From VRUE01 sp035548675 (GTDB lineage: Bacteria; Actinomycetota; Thermoleophilia; Solirubrobacterales; 70-9): a stretch of 12,145 nucleotides of DNA. The notes beneath the pieces were generated by a model. It was not told where the DNA came from and did not search any database. It saw only the letters and a program-made list of their open reading frames with translations. The stretch is from positions 1 to 12,145 of the forward strand of contig DASZSJ010000098.1 in the NCBI GenBank assembly GCA_035548675.1. Reading direction: 5' to 3'. Both the position numbers and the translations under genes were made by a program. Shown one piece after another: positions 6,016 to 12,145 of this stretch (its first letter is position 1; each line of letters begins with the position of its first letter).

Positions 6016-7018
6016 GGCGCGCTCCCTCCTCGCCGCCCCGCTCCGCCGTAGCGGTGGCGAGGCCGGCGACCGCGCGGCCTCCCTCGCTGAGGTGGCGCCG
6101 GCGCCGCCGTTCGAAGATGCGGCGCTGGAAGGCGAGCGTGGCGACGCCGGCCAGCACGATCCCGGTCAGGTTGACCGCGAGCTGGCCCATCGCGCCGCGC
6201 CATTCCGACCAGTCGGCGACTGCGGCGGCGACGCCGATGTTGGCCGCGGCCGGGATCGTCGTTACCGAGATCAGCACACCGACCAGGGCACCCGACTTGG
6301 CCGAGGTGAGCGAGAGCATGCCCGCTGCGCCGGCGAAGCAGGCGACGAGGAAGGAGAATTCGTCCGGCTTGGAGATGAACTGCGTCAGCGGGTGCATCGA
6401 GCCGCTGAAGTCGGTGGACAGCATCCCGGTCCCCTTCGCCAGCAGGGTGAAGAGGAAGGCGGCGGTGATGCCGCAGGGGAAGCCGACCGCGAGGGCGGTC
6501 AGGGAGCGCACCGCCACCTCGGGCCGGCGCTCGACCACGGCGACGCAGAAGCCCGCCAACGGCCCGAACTCGGGGCCGACCACCATCGCGCCGACGATCA
6601 GGATCGGCGAGCCGAGGAAGATGCCGACCGAGGCAATCAGGCAGGCCAGCACCATGAAGACGAGGAAGTTGCCGCCCAGCTCGGTGGTCTCCGAGGTGCG
6701 CGCCTCGACTTCCTCCCAGACGACCGCGTCCGAGGGCAGGCCGCCGGCGGCGCGCTCGGCCCGTTCCGCCGCCGCCGAGACCTGCGAGTCGATCTGCTCC
6801 AGCGCGATCGAGCCGTCGCGGCCGATGCCGAGCTCCTTCAGGTCGTCGATGATCACGCTTGCTTCCTCGCGGGCGACGTCGCAGAGGATCACGTCGCCGC
6901 GGGGCTGGCGGGCGGCGCCGGCGAGGAAGACCAGGTTCGAGGTTGAGGGCGCCTCTTCGAGCAGGTCGAGCGCCCGCTGGGAGCGCTCGGTGGGCACGAC
7001 GATCCGCAGGTGGACCAT
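6008..7018 (-). CDS. DUF389 family membrane protein
   Basis: A 336-residue protein with an N-terminal soluble domain of about 110 residues (RIVVPTERSQRALDLLE..., then VILCDVAREEASVIIDDLKELG) and about six membrane segments from residue 117 to 298. The signature ILIVGAMVVGPEFGPLAG (139-156) is the hallmark of DUF389 (conserved hydrophobic domain, Pfam DUF389). TTIPAAANIGVAAA near 253-266 is the second conserved block. The C-terminal 40 residues are cytoplasmic and strongly basic (RRIFERRRRRH). Biochemical function is not established for the family. The gene runs against its neighbours, is divergent from the PHP phosphatase (88 nt) and is followed by a coupled small membrane-protein gene. Start ATG 7018 has no good Shine-Dalgarno spacing but a TAnnnT box lies 6 nt upstream. 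Confidence 0.9.
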   Translation of the reverse strand: MVHLRIVVPTERSQRALDLLEEAPSTSNLVFLAGAARQPRGDVILCDVAREEASVIIDDLKELGIGRDGSIALEQIDSQVSAAAERAERAAGGLPSDAVVWEEVEARTSETTELGGNFLVFMVLACLIASVGIFLGSPILIVGAMVVGPEFGPLAGFCVAVVERRPEVAVRSLTALAVGFPCGITAAFLFTLLAKGTGMLSTDFSGSMHPLTQFISKPDEFSFLVACFAGAAGMLSLTSAKSGALVGVLISVTTIPAAANIGVAAAVADWSEWRGAMGQLAVNLTGIVLAGVATLAFQRRIFERRRRRHLSEGGRAVAGLATATAERGGEEGARRA

Positions 7019-7024
7019 GGCTCC

Positions 7025-7030
7025 AGCGTA
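7025..7030 (-). promoter_or_regulatory. Candidate -10 box (TACGCT) of the DUF389 gene
   Basis: On the minus strand TACGCT matches TAnnnT and is separated from the DUF389 ATG by only 6 nt (GGAGCC), which predicts a leaderless or nearly leaderless mRNA. In the same 88-nt divergent gap the plus strand holds TAACCT at 7049-7054, a possible -10 for the PHP gene with a leader of about 45 nt. No convincing -35 elements are seen for either. Confidence 0.4.
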
Positions 7031-7106
7031 TCCGCGGCCCGGGTCGCCTAACCTCCCCGCTCCGCCGCGCTCTTCGGCCGCGCCGCGGAAAAGAGGATCG
7101 ACGAAG

Positions 7107-7952
7107 ATGCTGACCGACTACCACCTGCACCTCCGCCCCGACGAGCCCGACACCCCCGGCGAGCGCTTCTTCACCGGCGAGAACGTCGAGCGCTACCTGG
7201 CCGCCGCCGAGGCGGCCGGGATCGCCGAGCTCGGCGTCTCCGAGCACGTCTACCGCTTTACCCAGGCGCTCGACCTCTGGCGCCACCCGCTCTGGGAGCA
7301 GGAGGCGCGCGACGACCTCGATTCCTACTGCGAGTTCGTGCGCACGACGCCGCTGCGGCTCGGGGTCGAGTGCGACTACATCCCCGCCGCCGAGGACCGC
7401 ACCGCGACGCTGCTCGAGGCGCGCGACTTCGACTACGTCGTCGGCTCGGTCCACTTCATCGGTGACGCCGCCGTCGACCACGCCGGCTGGGACGTTTGGG
7501 AGGACCGCAGCGACCCCGACGAGGTCTGGCGCCGTTATTTCGAGGCGCTTGCCGAGTGCGCCCGCTCCGGCCTCTTCGACATCCTCGCCCACCCCGACCT
7601 GGTCAAGGTCTGGGGCAGCTCGCGGCCCCTGCCCAACCGCGACCCGCGCTTCTTCTACGAGCCGGCGATCGAGGCGATCGCCGAGAGCGGCATCGCGGTC
7701 GAGGTCTCGACCGCCGGGCTGCGCAAGCCGGTCGGCGAGCTCTATCCGGCGCGGGCCTTCGCCGAGATGTGCGTCGAGGCGGGCGCGGCCTTTGCGCTTT
7801 CCTCCGACGCGCACCTGCCCGAGCAGGTCGGCTTCGGCTACGACAGGGCGATCGAGTTCCTCGCCGAGCTTGGGGTGGGGGAGATCTGTGTCTTCGATCG
7901 CCGCCAGCGCCAGCTCGAGCCGCTGCCGGCTCCGGTGCGTGAGGACTCCTAG
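7107..7952 (+). CDS. PHP-family histidinol-phosphatase, HisK type
   Basis: The 281-residue protein has the metal-binding pattern of the PHP superfamily: YHLHL (His6, His8), SEH (Glu46, His47), GVECDY (Glu88), GSVHF (His116), LAHPDL (His162) and SSDAH (Asp234, His236). The stretch STAGLRKPVGELYPA (201-215) is characteristic of the monofunctional histidinol-phosphatases that hydrolyse histidinol phosphate to histidinol in histidine synthesis. Length fits. All metal ligands are present, so an active trinuclear metalloenzyme is expected. A GAGGA Shine-Dalgarno site (7093-7097) lies 9 nt before ATG 7107. Other his genes are absent from the window. The stop is 18 nt before the ispF start, suggesting co-transcription with ispF. 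Another PHP phosphoesterase specificity remains possible. Confidence 0.88.
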   Translation: MLTDYHLHLRPDEPDTPGERFFTGENVERYLAAAEAAGIAELGVSEHVYRFTQALDLWRHPLWEQEARDDLDSYCEFVRTTPLRLGVECDYIPAAEDRTATLLEARDFDYVVGSVHFIGDAAVDHAGWDVWEDRSDPDEVWRRYFEALAECARSGLFDILAHPDLVKVWGSSRPLPNRDPRFFYEPAIEAIAESGIAVEVSTAGLRKPVGELYPARAFAEMCVEAGAAFALSSDAHLPEQVGFGYDRAIEFLAELGVGEICVFDRRQRQLEPLPAPVREDS

Positions 7953-7970
7953 GTGGCGGAGGGGACGGGC

Positions 7971-8426
7971 GTGAGCGTCGGCATCGGCTACGACAGCCAC
8001 CGCTTCGAGGAGGGGCGACGGCTGGTCCTCGGCGGGGTCGAGATCGACCACCCGCGCGGCCTCGCCGGGCACTCCGACGCCGACGTGCTCGCCCACGCCG
8101 TGATCGACGCCCTGCTCGGCGCCGCCGGTGCGGGCGACATTGGCACGCACTTCCCCGACGACGACGAGACCTGGCGCGATGCCGATTCCGTCGACCTGCT
8201 GCGCACCGCGGTTGGCATCGTCGCCGGCCGGATCGTCAATATCGACGCCACCCTGATCTGCGAGGAGCCGCGCCTCGGTCCCCATCGCGCCGAGATGGAG
8301 CGCATCCTCGCCGAGGTGACCTCGGCCCGCGTCAGCGTCAAGGCGACCAGCAACGAGGGCATGGGCTGGATCGGGCGGGGCGAGGGAATCGCCTGCATAG
8401 CGGTCGCTTCGGTCGAGAGCGAATAA
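7971..8426 (+). CDS. ispF: 2-C-methyl-D-erythritol 2,4-cyclodiphosphate synthase IspF
   Basis: IspF cyclises CDP-methylerythritol 2-phosphate to the cyclodiphosphate with release of CMP, two steps after IspD. The 151-residue protein has GYDSHRF (Asp8 and His10, metal ligands), the HSDADVLAHAVIDALLGAA block with the third ligand His, GDIGTHFPD, and KATSNEGMGWIGRGEGIACIA near the C terminus. The last motif is usually KATTTE, so the second and third Thr are Ser and Asn here, while the Glu is kept. GTG 7971 is chosen over the in-frame GTG 7953 because GGAGGGG (7958-7964) sits 6 nt before it and the protein then begins at the family's first strand. ispF is separated from ispD by the DUF389/PHP block. 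Confidence 0.96.
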   Translation: MSVGIGYDSHRFEEGRRLVLGGVEIDHPRGLAGHSDADVLAHAVIDALLGAAGAGDIGTHFPDDDETWRDADSVDLLRTAVGIVAGRIVNIDATLICEEPRLGPHRAEMERILAEVTSARVSVKATSNEGMGWIGRGEGIACIAVASVESE

Positions 8427-8429
8427 TCT
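8424..8429 (+). promoter_or_regulatory. Possible -10 box (TAATCT) of the AMP-binding enzyme gene
   Basis: TAATCT overlaps the ispF stop codon and ends 10 nt before ATG 8440. No Shine-Dalgarno sequence precedes this ATG. The spacing is slightly long for a strictly leaderless start, so this is the weakest of the TAnnnT candidates, and read-through from ispF is equally plausible. Confidence 0.25.
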
Positions 8430-8439
8430 TCGCCGCGCG

Positions 8440-10077
8440 ATGGGAATCCTCCACTCCATAGCCTCGCGCGCGCGCCAGTCGGCGGCTGACTCGATCTTCG
8501 AGGCGAAGGTCCTGCGCGAGGCCGGGATCGTCGGCCTGATGCGCCCTGACGTCGCCGCCAAGGTCGGCACCACCTTCCTGCGCTGGGGCGCCTCGCCGGC
8601 CACCGGCGTCGCTACGGCGGCGCTCGAGCACCCGCACGAGACGATGCTGATCGACGAACGCGGCTCGCTCAGCTTCGAGCGGGTGCACCGGCGCTCCAAC
8701 GCCCTCGCCCGCTCCTTTGCCGCGATGGGCATCGGCCCCGGCGACGGGATCGGGATCATGTGCCGTAACCACCGCGGCTTCATCGAGGCGACCCTGGCGG
8801 CGGCCAAGCTCGGCGCCAGCGCGCTCTACCTCAACACGATGTTCGCCGGCCCGCAGCTGGTCGAGGTGACCAGGCGGGAGGCGCCGAAGGCGCTCGTCTA
8901 CGACGAGGAGTTCGCCGGCCTGCTCGACGGGGTCGACGACGGGGTCAGCCGCGTGATCGCCTGGACCGACGGCGAGCCCGGGGCGGACACGCTCGAGGGC
9001 CTGATCGCCGCTGGCGAGGAGTCCGACCTGAAGCCGCCGGCGGAAAAGCCGCGCTTCGTCGTCCTCACCTCCGGTACCACGGGCACGCCGAAGGGCGCCC
9101 AGCGCTCCAGCCCCGACGGCCTGCTGGTGATGGCGGCGCTGATCGACAAGATCCCCTACCGGGCGCGCGAGACGATGGTGATCGCGGCGCCGCTCTTCCA
9201 CTCCTGGGGCTTCCTGCATTTCGTGCTCAGCCTGCCGACGGCCTCGACGATGGTGCTGCGCCGCCGCTTCGACGAGGAGGACACGCTGAGGACCGTCCAG
9301 GACCACCGCGCCCAGGTGCTGGCGGTGGTGCCGGTGATGCTGCAGCGCATCCTGCGCCTGCCCGGCACGGTTCTCGACGCCTACGATCTTTCCTCGCTGC
9401 GGATCACGGCGGCCTCCGGTTCGGCCCTGCCGGGCGAGCTGGCGACCGAGTGGATGGACCGCTTCGGCGACACCATCTACAACCTCTACGGCTCGACCGA
9501 GGTCTCCTACGCGACCGTCGCCACCCCCGAGGACCTGCGGGCGGCGCCGGGCACGGCGGGCAAGCCGCCGCGCGGCACCGTCGTCCGCCTCTACGACGAG
9601 GCCGGGCGGGAGGTGCCGCAGGGCGAGGTGGGGCGGATCTTCGTCGGCAACGAAATGTCCTTCGAGGGCTATACCGGCGGTGGCGGCAAGGAGGCGATCG
9701 ACGGCCTGCTCTCCAGCGGCGACGTCGGCCACTTCGACGCCGAGGGGCGGCTCTTCGTCGACGGCCGCGACGACGAGATGATCGTCTCCGGCGGCGAGAA
9801 CGTCTTCCCGCGGGAGGTGGAGGACCTGCTCGCCGACCACGGCAGCGTCGTCGAGGTGGCGGTGGTCGGGGTCGAAGACGAGGAGTTCGGCCAGCGGCTC
9901 AAGGCCTTCGTCGTCACCAGCGGCGATGTCTCCGAGGAAGAGTTGAAGGAACACGTCAAGGCCAACCTCGCCGCCTACAAGGCGCCGCGGGAGATCGAGT
10001 TCCTCGAGGAGCTGCCGCGCAACGCCACCGGCAAGATCCTCAAGCGCGAGCTGCACGAGCGCGAGACCCAGGCCTAG
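8440..10077 (+). CDS. Acyl-CoA synthetase-like AMP-binding enzyme
   Basis: This 545-residue protein belongs to the adenylate-forming ANL superfamily. It shows the phosphate loop TSGTTGTPKG (210-219), YGSTE (350-354), GD (427-428) binding the ribose, the hinge and core-8 motif RDDEMIVSGGENVFP (443-457), and LPRNATGKILKREL with the catalytic Lys532. Members activate a carboxylate with ATP and then load it on CoA. The sequence resembles long-chain fatty acyl-CoA ligases of actinobacteria (FadD type), but substrate cannot be fixed. The first 60 residues form a helical extension before the usual domain start. Translation from ATG 8440 begins 13 nt after the ispF stop with no Shine-Dalgarno site. 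Nothing in the window makes it an isoprenoid enzyme; it may share the ispF transcript or have its own promoter. Confidence 0.92.
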   Translation: MGILHSIASRARQSAADSIFEAKVLREAGIVGLMRPDVAAKVGTTFLRWGASPATGVATAALEHPHETMLIDERGSLSFERVHRRSNALARSFAAMGIGPGDGIGIMCRNHRGFIEATLAAAKLGASALYLNTMFAGPQLVEVTRREAPKALVYDEEFAGLLDGVDDGVSRVIAWTDGEPGADTLEGLIAAGEESDLKPPAEKPRFVVLTSGTTGTPKGAQRSSPDGLLVMAALIDKIPYRARETMVIAAPLFHSWGFLHFVLSLPTASTMVLRRRFDEEDTLRTVQDHRAQVLAVVPVMLQRILRLPGTVLDAYDLSSLRITAASGSALPGELATEWMDRFGDTIYNLYGSTEVSYATVATPEDLRAAPGTAGKPPRGTVVRLYDEAGREVPQGEVGRIFVGNEMSFEGYTGGGGKEAIDGLLSSGDVGHFDAEGRLFVDGRDDEMIVSGGENVFPREVEDLLADHGSVVEVAVVGVEDEEFGQRLKAFVVTSGDVSEEELKEHVKANLAAYKAPREIEFLEELPRNATGKILKRELHERETQA

Positions 10078-10117
10078 CGCCTCCTCGAGCTCGCTAATTG
10101 CGGCTTTTGCCGGTGCC

Positions 10118-10135
10118 GAGCCGTTCAAACGGCTC
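10118..10135. repeat. 18-bp palindrome over a putative -35 box
   Basis: GAGCCGTT and AACGGCTC are exact reverse complements separated by CA. The palindrome is centred on TTCAAA (10124-10129), the best -35 candidate for the downstream coiled-coil gene. That position suits a repressor or activator site. A small CGGC-TTTT-GCCG dyad precedes it at 10101-10112. As RNA it could also be a weak terminator for the AMP-ligase gene, but no T-tract follows. Confidence 0.55.
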
Positions 10136-10153
10136 CGACGCGCATAGTAGGTT
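10124..10153 (+). promoter_or_regulatory. Candidate leaderless promoter of the coiled-coil gene
   Basis: TTCAAA (10124-10129, four of six matches to TTGACA), an 18-nt spacer, then TAGGTT (10148-10153), which fits TAnnnT. The box ends 7 nt before ATG 10161, placing transcription start at the ATG. No well-placed Shine-Dalgarno site is present. Confidence 0.45.
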
Positions 10154-10160
10154 GCGCGCA

Positions 10161-11030
10161 ATGGCTGATCCTGCGGCGCAGCTGAAGGCGGTTGGTGCGG
10201 CGAACCAAGAGCTGCACGAGACGGCCAAGCAGGCCCTCGAGTGGGTGCGGGTCAGCGAGGAGCGCGTCGCCCGGGCCGAGGCCCGTAACGAGGAGCTGCG
10301 CGACGAGCTGAAGCAGCGCGCGATGGCGACGCTGAACAAGCTCAGCAAGGAGGGGCGCGAGCGCATCGTCGCCGAGCGCGAGAAGCGCCGGCAGGCCGAG
10401 GCCCGCGCCGTCCGCGCCGAGGCCGCCCGCGACCGCGCCGAGAAGAGTTTCGAGCAGGCCCAGCAGAGGGCGCAGGCGGATCGCGAGGCGATCGCGGCTG
10501 AGCTCAATGCGGCGCGCGGTGAGTCCAAGCGTGAGGTCGCCGCCGCCGTGAAGCAGGTCGAAGAGCGCGCCGCGCAGCAACACAAGGAGTCCCTCGACCG
10601 GGTCGAGCTGGAGGCAGACCAGCGTGTCGCTGCAGCCGAGCAGCGCGCGGTCGAAGCCGAGGCGGCGGCGGCCGAGGCCCACCAGCTGGCGGTCAAGCTC
10701 GAGACCGAGATCGAGGAGCGGGTGATGCAGGGCACCGAGGAGGTGCGCCGCGAGGCAGAGGAGCGGGTCCGCTCGCTGGTCGAGAAGGTCGAGGGCGAGG
10801 CTACGGAGAAGGCCCGGGCCCGTGCCGAGGAGGCGTTGAAGGCGGAGTCCGAGCGGATCCGCGCCCAGGCCGAGCAGCGCGAGGAGCGGATCAGGGAGGC
10901 TGCCGAGGAGGAGATCAAGGCCAGCGCCTCGCGGGCGCGGCGCGAGGCACTTGCCGCGGTCGATGAGACGGCGCCCTCCTGGTCCCGCCGCGAGGCGGCC
11001 CCCAGCGGCTCCAGCTACCGCACCTTCTAG
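10161..11030 (+). CDS. Long alpha-helical coiled-coil protein of unknown function
   Basis: A 289-residue soluble protein dominated by Ala, Glu, Arg, Lys and Gln. It has no cysteine, and prolines only at positions 4, 272 and 281, so about 267 residues can form one uninterrupted helix. Residues 216-270 can be written as consecutive 11-residue blocks, which suggests hendecad-type coiled coil there. A short Ser/Gly/Arg tail ends in SSYRTF. There is no signal peptide or membrane segment. I do not recognise a family; resemblance to filament-forming, SMC-like or apolipoprotein-like helices is only compositional. Codon usage matches its neighbours and the frame is free of stops, so the gene looks real. 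ATG 10161 is supported by the TAnnnT box 7 nt upstream. The next gene, cysS, starts 38 nt downstream with its own similar box. Confidence 0.8.
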   Translation: MADPAAQLKAVGAANQELHETAKQALEWVRVSEERVARAEARNEELRDELKQRAMATLNKLSKEGRERIVAEREKRRQAEARAVRAEAARDRAEKSFEQAQQRAQADREAIAAELNAARGESKREVAAAVKQVEERAAQQHKESLDRVELEADQRVAAAEQRAVEAEAAAAEAHQLAVKLETEIEERVMQGTEEVRREAEERVRSLVEKVEGEATEKARARAEEALKAESERIRAQAEQREERIREAAEEEIKASASRARREALAAVDETAPSWSRREAAPSGSSYRTF

Positions 11031-11055
11031 CCGGCCGACTCCGCCCGGTTCTCTC

Positions 11056-11061
11056 TAGCAT
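11056..11061 (+). promoter_or_regulatory. Candidate leaderless -10 box (TAGCAT) of cysS
   Basis: TAGCAT matches TAnnnT and ends 7 nt before ATG 11069, the same spacing as at the coiled-coil gene. The 38-nt gap contains no Shine-Dalgarno-like purine run. I see no clear -35 element. Confidence 0.45.
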
Positions 11062-11068
11062 CCGCCCG

Positions 11069-12145
11069 ATGCGAGAGGTGCGAATCAAGGACACCCTGTC
11101 GGGCGAGCTGGTTCGCCTCGATCCCGGGGCTGAGGTCGGCATCTACGCCTGCGGTCCGACCGTCTACAGCCGCATCCACATCGGCAATGCCCGCCCCTTC
11201 GTCATCTTTTCGCTGCTGCGCCGCTTCCTCATCGCCGAGGGATACCGGGCGAAGCTGGTCGTCAACGTCACCGACATCAACGACAAGATCTACGTTGCCG
11301 CCCGCGAGGCGGGGGTCGGTTCCGCCGAGTTCGCCGCGCGGATGACCCGGGCCTACTTCGAGGACACCGACCGCCTCGGCCTCGGCAGGCCCGACGCCGA
11401 GCCGCTTGCCACCGCGACGATCGAGGGGATCGTGGCCCTGATCGCCGAGCTGATCGAGTCCGGCCACGCCTACGAGTCCGGGGGCGACGTCTACTTCCGC
11501 GTGCGCAGCTTCGAGGACTACGGCAAGCTCTCCAACCGCCGCGCCGAGGACATGGATCAGGGCGAGGAGGCCGGCTCGGCCTCGCTCAAGGAGGACCCGC
11601 TCGACTTCGCCCTCTGGAAGGCCCACAAGTCCGATGAGGACACCTCCTGGGACTCGCCCTGGGGCGCCGGTCGTCCCGGCTGGCACATCGAGTGCTCAGC
11701 GATGGCGGAGGCCGAGCTCGGCCCCTCGTTCGCGATCCACGGTGGCGGCTCGGACCTGGTCTTCCCCCACCACGAGAACGAGATCGCCCAGTCCGAGGGA
11801 GCCGGCCGCCCGTTCGCCCGGGTCTGGATGCACAACGGGATGGTGCAGACCGACGCCGAGAAGATGTCGAAGTCGGAGGGGAACATCTTCCAATTGAGCG
11901 AGGCGATCGACCGGTACGGCGCGGAGGCGGTCGTGGCGTACCTGGTCTCCGGGCACTACAGGCAGCCATTGGCTTTCGGACCGCAGGAGATGGACGAAGC
12001 GGTGGCGCAGATCGAGAGGTTGAAGAACTTCTTTCGGGAGCACCGGGTGGGGGAGGCGTCGGGGGAGGGTCCGGCGGAGCCCGCCGGGAGAGACTCGGGG
12101 GAGGCACTGTCGGAGCAACAGCGGGGAGGCTCCGGCGGACCCTCC
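11069..12145 (+). CDS. cysS: Cysteinyl-tRNA synthetase, N-terminal part (3' end outside window)
   Basis: The frame is open from ATG 11069 to the window end (359 codons). CysRS charges tRNA-Cys. Class I signatures are HIGN (residues 37-40) and KMSKS (265-269). The catalytic zinc ligands sit at Cys28 (ACGPTVY), Cys209 (GWHIECSAM), His234 and Glu238 (PHHENEIA), the same numbers as in the E. coli enzyme. GYRAKLVVNVTDINDKIY and DPLDFALWK are further family blocks. The missing part would contain the DALR anticodon-binding domain. After KNFFREHR (about residue 326) the sequence turns into a Gly/Glu/Ser-rich low-complexity stretch of at least 30 residues, with a shift to G-rich codons, which looks like an inserted linker. 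In mycobacteria cysS follows ispF directly; here two genes intervene. mshC (a CysRS paralogue in mycothiol synthesis) is less likely given the length before KMSKS and the context. Confidence 0.94.
   Translation, partial: MREVRIKDTLSGELVRLDPGAEVGIYACGPTVYSRIHIGNARPFVIFSLLRRFLIAEGYRAKLVVNVTDINDKIYVAAREAGVGSAEFAARMTRAYFEDTDRLGLGRPDAEPLATATIEGIVALIAELIESGHAYESGGDVYFRVRSFEDYGKLSNRRAEDMDQGEEAGSASLKEDPLDFALWKAHKSDEDTSWDSPWGAGRPGWHIECSAMAEAELGPSFAIHGGGSDLVFPHHENEIAQSEGAGRPFARVWMHNGMVQTDAEKMSKSEGNIFQLSEAIDRYGAEAVVAYLVSGHYRQPLAFGPQEMDEAVAQIERLKNFFREHRVGEASGEGPAEPAGRDSGEALSEQQRGGSGGPS
12064..12145. repeat. Inverted repeat in the low-complexity part of cysS
   Basis: The 18-nt segments 12064-12081 and 12128-12145 are reverse complements with one mismatch (17 of 18). 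They are G-rich and flank 46 nt inside the Gly/Glu/Ser-rich insertion of CysRS. The right arm ends exactly at the window edge, so the repeat may be longer. It could be a folded mRNA element, a recent duplication in inverted orientation, or chance in biased sequence. Confidence 0.5.

Noticed and set aside
7953..7955. GTG directly after the PHP stop as ispF start
   Set aside because: The GGAGGGG site would lie inside the gene, and the family's first strand starts after GTG 7971.
5931..8807. 958-codon open frame on the minus strand
   Set aside because: It spans DUF389 in a different frame plus the antisense of PHP, ispF and the AMP-ligase start. Composition is Arg/Ala/Gly/Pro-rich without any domain, typical of GC-rich shadow frames.
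8338..10161. 607-codon minus-strand frame opposite the AMP-binding gene
   Set aside because: Shadow of a gene with all ANL motifs; no domain recognised.
10094..10918. Ser/Ala/Arg-rich minus-strand frame opposite the coiled-coil gene
   Set aside because: Ser and Arg repetition is the complement of Ala/Glu codons. No Shine-Dalgarno site or promoter seen.
1..12145. CRISPR array, tRNA or rRNA gene, insertion sequence, prophage or defence genes
   Set aside because: No regularly spaced repeats, cloverleaf-like segments, transposase, integrase or known defence motifs were found on either strand by reading.

Overview
The window reads as chromosomal DNA of a high-GC Gram-positive bacterium, most likely an actinobacterium and perhaps of the class Thermoleophilia. 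The base composition is GC-rich by eye, and the genes include a CarD-type RNA polymerase regulator, ClpC, DisA diadenylate cyclase and the non-mevalonate IspD/IspF pair. The class assignment is inference; the phylum is fairly safe.

Layout, left to right: the 3' end of clpC (+); a divergent aldo/keto reductase-like gene (+); a 53-bp near-perfect inverted-repeat element; a DHA2-type MFS exporter (+); a dyad-rich gap; disA (+); a hairpin; carD (+); ispD (+); a convergent minus-strand pair made of a DUF389 membrane protein and a newly noticed 56-residue two-helix membrane protein; a HisK-type PHP phosphatase (+); ispF (+); an acyl-CoA synthetase-like AMP-binding enzyme (+); a long proline-free coiled-coil protein (+); and the 5' part of cysS (+), which runs off the window.

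The backbone clpC - disA - carD - ispD - ispF - cysS is the ancient housekeeping cluster also found, with variations, in Mycobacterium and Bacillus. Here it is opened at three places: aldo/keto reductase and MFS genes sit where radA is often found, the DUF389/PHP block separates ispD from ispF, and the AMP-ligase/coiled-coil pair separates ispF from cysS. Together the core genes cover protein quality control, c-di-AMP signalling, rRNA/stress promoter control, isoprenoid precursor synthesis and cysteinyl-tRNA synthesis.

The most interesting signals are not the core genes. (1) A 61-bp imperfect palindrome lies in frame inside ispD and coincides with extra residues. (2) A small membrane-protein gene, coupled to DUF389 by an 8-nt overlap, is antisense to the last 90 nt of ispD. 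(3) A 17-bp perfect inverted repeat sits between the aldo/keto reductase and MFS genes. (4) The aldo/keto reductase appears to lack the catalytic Asp and Lys. (5) Several genes have a TAnnnT box 6-8 nt before the ATG, the signature of leaderless transcription. (6) carD has its best Shine-Dalgarno sequence in front of an ATT codon. I saw no defence system, CRISPR array, tRNA, rRNA or transposase.
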